A stretch of DNA of 23,618 nt. Source: a virus. Location: IMG/VR virus record IMGVR_UViG_3300044911_001066, positions 1-23,618 of that record; one strand, written 5' to 3'. A program made the position numbers and the translations under genes. Positions 20,535-23,618 of the stretch are shown in pieces. Under the pieces are notes generated by a model. It searched no databases. It saw only the letters and a list, made by a program, of their open reading frames with translations, and had not been told where the DNA came from. Numbering within the stretch: the first letter of the stretch is position 1; every line of letters begins with the position of its first letter.

Positions 20535-21359
20535 GTGCCCTCCAACACACAAGACACCCTAGCCAATCTCCGTAAATGGAAGCTGGTACAAGATAATTCA
20601 GGCCCATTCAGGGTCTACCGCGACCAAAAGGGCAATGTATATTCTAGTGTTACACACATCCTTGGGCAGACGAGTGACCGCACAGGACTGGAGCGCTGGA
20701 TCGCCCGCCTCGGCGTCACAGAAGCCAATCAACAACGCGATGTAGCAGCCAAACGAGGCAACCTCGCCCACAACCAAGCCGAGTATCTCCTCAAAACAGC
20801 CCAACGACTGGCGCGTAACACTGCAAACAAACGCAACGCCATTAAGTGGGATGACAACGGCTTGGCACGCATCCCAGCCCCCATTACCCAGTGGGCCTTA
20901 AAGAAAGTTCACGAAAACCTCCCCCAAGTTGGCTGGAGCGCCGCCGGTTATGCCCGAGGCCTATCCGACTGGATCGTGACTAACGTCACCGAAATTTTTG
21001 CCAGCGAATTCAGCATCCACCACCCAGCCGGCTTCGCCGGCACTTGTGATGCACTGGTATCTCTCAAAGGCCACCCGGGCATTACGATTTGTGACTGGAA
21101 AACCAGCACCAGCAACAAAATGCCCTACATGAACGGCAGCCATTCATACGTCCACCAACTAGGCGCCTATTCACTGGGACTGCAGCACCTCACCGGCCTA
21201 CGCCCATCAGGTGGTACGGTTGTACTAGCCCGCAGGTGTGGCGAGCCAGACGTGTACGGCATCGACCAAGACGCACTGGCACTAGCCGAGGACGCCTACC
21301 TGGAACGCGTTAAGACATACCACGAAAACCTAGAAACCCAGTCACAGCAAGGCGTTTAA
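20535..21359 (+). CDS. PD-(D/E)XK nuclease, phage exonuclease type (274 aa)
   Basis: I start at the GTG at 20535 (MPSNTQDTLANLRKWKLVQD); a GTG at 20511 overlaps the -10 element and so is unlikely. The fold is recognisable from YSSVTHILG, the motif RGNLAHNQAEYLL with H79, ASEFSIHHPAGFAGTCDALV with D172, the core ICDWKTS with D187 and K189, and the helix HQLGAYSLGL with Q208 and Y212. This is the RecB/Cas4-like PD-(D/E)XK order (D...DxK...QxxxY), typical of phage 5'-3' exonucleases used in recombination or host DNA degradation. It stands next to an SSB-like gene, which fits DNA end processing. Nuclease call is good; exact polarity unknown. Confidence 0.85.
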   Translation: MPSNTQDTLANLRKWKLVQDNSGPFRVYRDQKGNVYSSVTHILGQTSDRTGLERWIARLGVTEANQQRDVAAKRGNLAHNQAEYLLKTAQRLARNTANKRNAIKWDDNGLARIPAPITQWALKKVHENLPQVGWSAAGYARGLSDWIVTNVTEIFASEFSIHHPAGFAGTCDALVSLKGHPGITICDWKTSTSNKMPYMNGSHSYVHQLGAYSLGLQHLTGLRPSGGTVVLARRCGEPDVYGIDQDALALAEDAYLERVKTYHENLETQSQQGV

Positions 21360-21404
21360 CCCCTAACTTGCGACAAAACCTCTACATCCGCATTCAAACG
21401 CACC

Positions 21405-21611
21405 ATGTTTGCACTGGTACTTTCTACTGTAGTAGGCCTCCAGAGTCCGGTAGTCAAGGTAGGTACCTGTCCTCTTGGCTGGTACACATCGGGCAGCTAT
21501 TGCGTGCCGTCTCGGGCTACGCCCTCGACAACAAGCCCGGACGTCATTCAACGCACTGGAACATGCCCACTGGGGTGGTACAGGTCCAACAATTACTGCG
21601 TCTCGCGCTAA
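21405..21611 (+). CDS. Small secreted protein with two CPLGWY-type Cys repeats (68 aa)
   Basis: After a short hydrophobic N-terminus (MFALVLSTVVGLQSP), the protein holds two copies of a 14-residue unit: TCPLGWYTSGSYCV (21-34) and TCPLGWYRSNNYCV (53-66). Each has two Cys 11 residues apart, likely one disulfide per repeat, so export to an oxidising compartment is expected. The signal peptide lacks the usual basic N-region; no in-frame start lies further upstream. I have seen similar CPxGxYxSGxYC repeats in short secreted proteins of bacteria and phages, without a known role. It lies between exonuclease and small terminase genes. Confidence 0.7.
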   Translation: MFALVLSTVVGLQSPVVKVGTCPLGWYTSGSYCVPSRATPSTTSPDVIQRTGTCPLGWYRSNNYCVSR

Positions 21612-21636
21612 CGCCCATTCAGGACTGGAATAGCCC

Positions 21637-21642
21637 TACACT
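21637..21642 (+). promoter_or_regulatory. Possible -10 (TACACT) before the small terminase gene
   Basis: TACACT lies 14 bases before the GTG at 21657, giving a leader of only about eight bases. The hexamer is the same as before the polymerase and the HTH gene, but the TG is missing. Weak evidence. Confidence 0.2.
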
Positions 21643-21656
21643 GCATTCAGCAGTTT

Positions 21657-22172
21657 GTGACTGTCACACCCGTGATTGACGACATCAACCAGAACGACGA
21701 CGACATCGAACCGATTGACGGTGGCGTCCAGCCGGAGAAGCCGAGCAAGTTTGTGTCGCCATTCACTCGGGCAGAAAACCGCTATTCAAAGGGCCGCCCA
21801 ACCAATGACGCTCAAATGCAAGAGCGTATCAATGCTGCCTACATGTTGATGTTGCAGGGTGGATCTCGCCGGGAAAATGCTTGCCAACTGTCCACCCGCT
21901 ACGGTGTTAGCTTCCGTCAAGCAGAAAACTACATTCATGAAGCCCAGAAGTTGATGAAGCTGGATTTCGCTGGAGAGCGTGCCGAGTTTCTCAATCAAGT
22001 CAACAACATGCGGATGCACACCGTCAAAAAGGCACTCAAACGCGGCAACTATCAAGTAGTGGCTCAACTACTCGATAGCCTGGGACGTGCAATGGGCGAG
22101 GGAAGTGTGGAGGAAGCCGCCAATCAAGCCCCCAACCTCAACATCACCATCGAAGACAAACGGCAGGGCTAG
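21657..22172 (+). CDS. terS: Small terminase subunit-like protein (171 aa)
   Basis: The GTG at 21657 gives MTVTPVIDDINQNDDDIEPI; a second GTG at 21672 is possible. An acidic, flexible arm precedes a helix-turn-helix region (residues ~52-100: AQMQERINAAYMLMLQGGSR, QLSTRYGVSFRQAENYIHEA). A helical oligomerisation-type segment follows (AEFLNQVNNMRMHTVKKALK, GNYQVVAQLLDSLGRAMGEG). This arrangement matches phage small terminases that recognise the packaging site. No large terminase lies within the window, so the call rests on domain layout. Direct repeats begin six bases after the stop, which fits a packaging site next to its recognition gene. Confidence 0.65.
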   Translation: MTVTPVIDDINQNDDDIEPIDGGVQPEKPSKFVSPFTRAENRYSKGRPTNDAQMQERINAAYMLMLQGGSRRENACQLSTRYGVSFRQAENYIHEAQKLMKLDFAGERAEFLNQVNNMRMHTVKKALKRGNYQVVAQLLDSLGRAMGEGSVEEAANQAPNLNITIEDKRQG

Positions 22173-22177
22173 ATTCG

Positions 22178-22230
22178 CATTCAAGGCGTGTAAGTTGCAT
22201 TCAAGGGCGTCAGAAGCCATTCATGACTGG
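22178..22230 (+). repeat. Three direct repeats (CATTCA-) at exact 20-bp spacing
   Basis: CATTCAAGGCGT (22178), CATTCAAGGGCGT (22198) and CATTCATGACTGG (22218) start exactly 20 bases apart, about two helical turns, on the same strand, immediately after the small terminase gene. Related CATTCA sites occur upstream at 21391, 21545, 21616 and 21644. Phased binding of an oligomeric DNA-binding protein, such as a small terminase at a packaging site or an initiator at an origin, is the natural reading. Confidence 0.65.
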
Positions 22231-22231
22231 C

Positions 22232-22243
22232 GCCCCTAGGGGC
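22232..22243. repeat. Palindrome GCCCCTAGGGGC
   Basis: A perfect 12-bp palindrome one base after the phased repeats. Its 10-bp core CCCCTAGGGG recurs at 10069-10078 in the tandem palindrome region. No T run follows, so it is not an evident terminator. Confidence 0.45.
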
Positions 22244-22269
22244 ACCTCGCCTTGGCTTGATAATGGGAA

Positions 22270-22284
22270 TGAGAATCATTCTCA
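22270..22284. promoter_or_regulatory. Fur-box-like palindrome TGAGAATCATTCTCA
   Basis: A perfect 7-1-7 inverted repeat. Against the classical 19-base Fur consensus I count 15 matches over 22266-22284. It lies between convergent genes and not in an obvious promoter, so classic repression of a neighbour is not evident. A chance palindrome or a part of the packaging patch are alternatives. Confidence 0.4.
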
Positions 22285-22298
22285 ATAGATAGGCACAG

Positions 22299-22329
22299 AA
22301 AAACGCCCCAACCCCGAAGGACTGGAGCG
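22299..22329 (-). terminator. Terminator with UUCG tetraloop for the leftward pair
   Basis: On the - strand CGCTCC-AGTCC, the loop TTCG and GGGTT-GGGGCG make an 11-bp stem (with some G-T pairs) closed by the very stable cUUCGg loop, followed by TTTTT. It stands 8 bases past the stop of the 22337-22498 gene and ends that operon. Confidence 0.85.
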
Positions 22330-22330
22330 T

Positions 22331-22345
22331 AGGGGGTCACCCCCT
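22331..22345. repeat. Palindrome AGGGGGTCACCCCCT over a stop codon
   Basis: A perfect 7-1-7 inverted repeat that overlaps the TGA of the leftward 53-aa gene and directly precedes its terminator. It could form a second small hairpin in the mRNA or bind a protein. Confidence 0.4.
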
Positions 22346-22498
22346 GACCCACCGCCAGCGATCGCGGGGACTGTAGCGCTCCCACGCTGCCAGTTTTTCC
22401 CATGCCTGGGATTCTGTGGCGACCGGTTGGGAGTGGTGCTCCTCCCATTGCGTGGTGCCGTGTGGTTTGACTTGGAGCCTATAGGTTGCGGTCGTCAT
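22337..22498 (-). CDS. Small Trp-rich hypothetical protein (53 aa)
   Basis: The leftward frame from an ATG at 22498 reads MTTATYRLQVKPHGTTQWEE, then HHSQPVATESQAWEKLAAWE and the end RYSPRDRWRWVRG. The strand-turn-strand-helix pattern and many Trp/Arg residues suggest a genuine small protein. It begins two bases after the stop of the 22501-22917 gene and is followed by a strong terminator, which together support a two-gene operon. The family is not recognised. Confidence 0.7.
   Translation of the reverse strand: MTTATYRLQVKPHGTTQWEEHHSQPVATESQAWEKLAAWERYSPRDRWRWVRG
22358..22365. other. HIP1 octamer GCGATCGC
   Basis: A single copy of the highly iterated palindrome typical of many cyanobacterial genomes. 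One copy alone is weak evidence, but it agrees with a cyanobacterial host. Confidence 0.5.
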
Positions 22499-22500
22499 GG

Positions 22501-22917
22501 TTAGGGCGTGCGGGTTTTGTAGGGTTTGCGGGTTTGGCCTTTGTCGTTGCGGGGTTTGCGTGGTGCCCCTGGTGCTTTGCGTGTGGTGGGACGGTTGCGC
22601 GTTTTTTCTGCACTTAATTCTGCGAGCCAGTCCGGTTTAAGGTCTGCCGGACATGGTGCCCCACCATTGAGCAGCTGACACTGTGACCAGTAGGGGATCA
22701 GTTCTAGGTGGAGTTGATTGAGCCCTTCTTTCCCCCATTGCTGGTGCAGGGTCAACATATCGCGCCAATCTGACGCGGTGAGCCTGGATCGTTCGGCCGA
22801 CCACCTAAGGTCTCGGAGCATCCTTTTTTCGAGTCGGATTCGTTCGCGTTCTTGTTCGCGTTGATCTGCTGCCAGCTGCTTGCGTTCGCGGTTGGTGTTC
22901 CACTCACCACCAGTCAT
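22501..22917 (-). CDS. Highly charged coiled-coil and basic-tail protein (138 aa)
   Basis: The ATG at 22917 gives MTGGEWNTNRERKQLAADQR. Residues ~8-50 are a highly charged helix (EQERERIRLEKRMLRDLRWS) likely to form a coiled coil. The centre (LHQQWGKEGLNQLHLELIPY) is helical with a Cys pair nearby (residues 79 and 88 approximately). The C-terminal ~35 residues are Arg/Lys/Pro-rich (RPTTRKAPGAPRKPRNDKGQ) and probably disordered. It is the first gene of a small leftward operon facing rightward genes on both sides. A nucleic-acid-binding role is plausible; no family is recognised. Confidence 0.65.
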   Translation of the reverse strand: MTGGEWNTNRERKQLAADQREQERERIRLEKRMLRDLRWSAERSRLTASDWRDMLTLHQQWGKEGLNQLHLELIPYWSQCQLLNGGAPCPADLKPDWLAELSAEKTRNRPTTRKAPGAPRKPRNDKGQTRKPYKTRTP

Positions 22918-23010
22918 GGTGCCATCCTGCCGGGGTTCGGCTTAAGGTTGCAAGCAGTAGCCTTGCACAACAGAAGCCAAACCGCAAGCCCCGGGGCCGA
23001 TAAGTTTTGC

Positions 23011-23055
23011 TGATACTGTGCAAGGTTGACAGGGTGGCCGACTGGGGTTCACACT
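23011..23055 (+). promoter_or_regulatory. Two candidate promoters for the 125-aa gene
   Basis: An extended -10 TGA-TACTGT lies at 23011-23019. A consensus -35 TTGACA at 23026-23031 is followed after 18 bases by CACACT (23050-23055), a fair sigma70 pair ending 25 bases before the ATG at 23081. TTGACA is the only perfect -35 I found in an intergenic gap here. Confidence 0.45.
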
Positions 23056-23080
23056 GTGAGAGCACTCCGGCAAACCAGCC

Positions 23081-23458
23081 ATGCGCAAAATCGAGGAACA
23101 AATGCTGCACGCCATCCGCCAGGGGAAAAACTGGCGCAGCGGTAATACATCCGTTGACTGGTGCGAGCACTCGCCCACCTTCGGCGGATCGAAGGCCATC
23201 ATCAGACTGCACGGAAACCGGATCGGGATTTATCAGCCGTCAACTGGTGCGCTCAACATCAGCGACGGCGAAGGCTGGCGCACAGTCACCACCAAGTCAC
23301 GGCTCAACGCTCTCCTAACACTGATCCCAGGCCTGCGGTTGTGGGTTTTTCAGTGGAAAGGCGAGTGGAAGTTTCAGCGACACGATGGCACCGCCGAACC
23401 CTGGCAAGGTTGGCGCGTCATCGAGTTTGACCAGTACGAGGCCCGGTGGAACGCTTGA
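23081..23458 (+). CDS. Conserved phage protein of unknown function (125 aa)
   Basis: The ATG at 23081 starts MRKIEEQMLHAIRQGKNWRS, followed by GNTSVDWC, AIIRLHGNRIGIYQPSTG and TKSRLNALLTLIPGLRLWVF. The pattern 'MRKIExQML.AI....NW.sGNT' with a later TKSRLNAL recurs in small early proteins of many tailed phages as I recall them. The C-terminus is Trp-rich (FQWKGEWKFQRHDGTAEPWQ). It seems to be a single beta-rich domain. Promoters lie upstream, so it is the first gene of a rightward unit. Function unknown. Confidence 0.7.
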   Translation: MRKIEEQMLHAIRQGKNWRSGNTSVDWCEHSPTFGGSKAIIRLHGNRIGIYQPSTGALNISDGEGWRTVTTKSRLNALLTLIPGLRLWVFQWKGEWKFQRHDGTAEPWQGWRVIEFDQYEARWNA

Positions 23459-23474
23459 CGGATCCGAGCCCAGC

Positions 23475-23483
23475 TGCTAACCT
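23475..23483 (+). promoter_or_regulatory. Extended -10 promoter for the last gene
   Basis: TGC-TAACCT is an extended -10 ending 30 bases before the ATG at 23514, within a 55-base gap. A small inverted repeat CTTAC-ACA-GTAAG begins two bases after its start and could be an operator. Confidence 0.3.
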
Positions 23484-23513
23484 TACACAGTAAGCCAAAC
23501 CCAGGCAAACATC

Positions 23514-23618
23514 ATGAAAAATTTCGAAGTTTTCCACCGTACCTGGTGGCAAGTAAATCCCAGTTGGCCTGATGGTCGGGAACCGGGAGTCGGTGAGCGT
23601 CACTTCATCGCATGGGCA
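23514..23618 (+). CDS. Conserved small phage protein, 5' part only
   Basis: The ATG opens a frame that is still open at the window edge: MKNFEVFHRTWWQVNPSWPD, then GREPGVGERHFIAWA. Short proteins beginning with the pattern 'MK.FEVF.RTWW..NP.WP.GREP' are widespread in phages, in early regions, without a known function. Only 35 codons are present, so length and domain content cannot be judged. Confidence 0.7.
   Translation, partial: MKNFEVFHRTWWQVNPSWPDGREPGVGERHFIAWA

Noticed and set aside
15294-20657. Identical 13-mer TAGTGTTACACAC at 15294 and 20645
   Set aside because: A few shared 13-mers are expected by chance in 23 kb. The second copy is inside the exonuclease coding sequence, where no promoter is needed.
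22236-22448. Leftward 70-codon frame across the terminator and palindromes
   Set aside because: It runs through the terminator and the Fur-like palindrome, and conflicts with the better-supported 53-aa gene in another frame on the same strand.

Overview
This window is a piece of a tailed bacteriophage genome. The host is most likely a cyanobacterium of the Synechococcus/Cyanobium type. I base this on small proteins that recur in cyanophages (a 45-aa basic HQPGPPKTTSQG protein, a BppU-like baseplate protein, a 'GADQELEACCEWL' protein), on the cyanophage-type tail-fibre cassette, and on one GCGATCGC (HIP1) octamer. The J-like tail protein, tyrosine integrase, dCTP deaminase and family A DNA polymerase suggest a siphovirus that may be temperate. 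These assignments come from reading the translations, not from a database search. I see no tRNA or rRNA gene, no CRISPR array and no photosynthesis gene.

Layout. (1) Positions 1-4165, + strand: adsorption module with the C-terminal end of a J-like tail protein, a glycine-rich fibre, a 61-aa accessory protein and a 663-aa fibre ending in a self-cleaving S74 chaperone. A terminator follows. (2) 4228-5864: tyrosine integrase, a control or possible attP region, and an AT-richer HNH homing-type endonuclease. (3) 5827-7293: compact chain of small virion-type genes, several too short for routine gene calling, followed by a second HNH gene on the opposite strand (7276-7587). (4) 7687-9464: lysis-like module with a 46-aa membrane protein that carries a dnaX-type slippery heptamer joining it to a second frame, a GH24 lysozyme fused to a C39-like peptidase, and a 73-aa protein. 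(5) 19115 down to 9420, - strand: replication and nucleotide genes, led by a primase-helicase and including AP2, zinc-ribbon, HTH and RHH-like proteins, dCTP deaminase, a DUF3310 protein and a PolA-type polymerase with proofreading. (6) 19264-22172, + strand: possible ssDNA-binding protein, an unknown protein, a PD-(D/E)XK exonuclease, a secreted Cys-repeat peptide and a small-terminase-like protein. (7) 22173-22345: a dense patch of three 20-bp-phased direct repeats, three palindromes (one Fur-box-like) and a UUCG-loop terminator. (8) 22337-22917: two-gene - strand operon; 23081 to the end: + strand genes, the last cut by the window edge.

How it works together. Polymerase, primase-helicase, exonuclease, the SSB-like protein, dCTP deaminase and the DUF3310 protein would form the replication and nucleotide toolkit. 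Leftward replication genes and rightward genes diverge from a control region at 19116-19263 and converge with the lysis module near 9420-9464. Several transcription-unit starts carry an extended -10 of the form TGnTAnnnT without a clear -35.

The observations I rate highest are the candidate programmed -1 frameshift at 7815-7821, the phased repeat and palindrome patch after the small terminase gene, and the Fur-box-like palindrome inside that patch.
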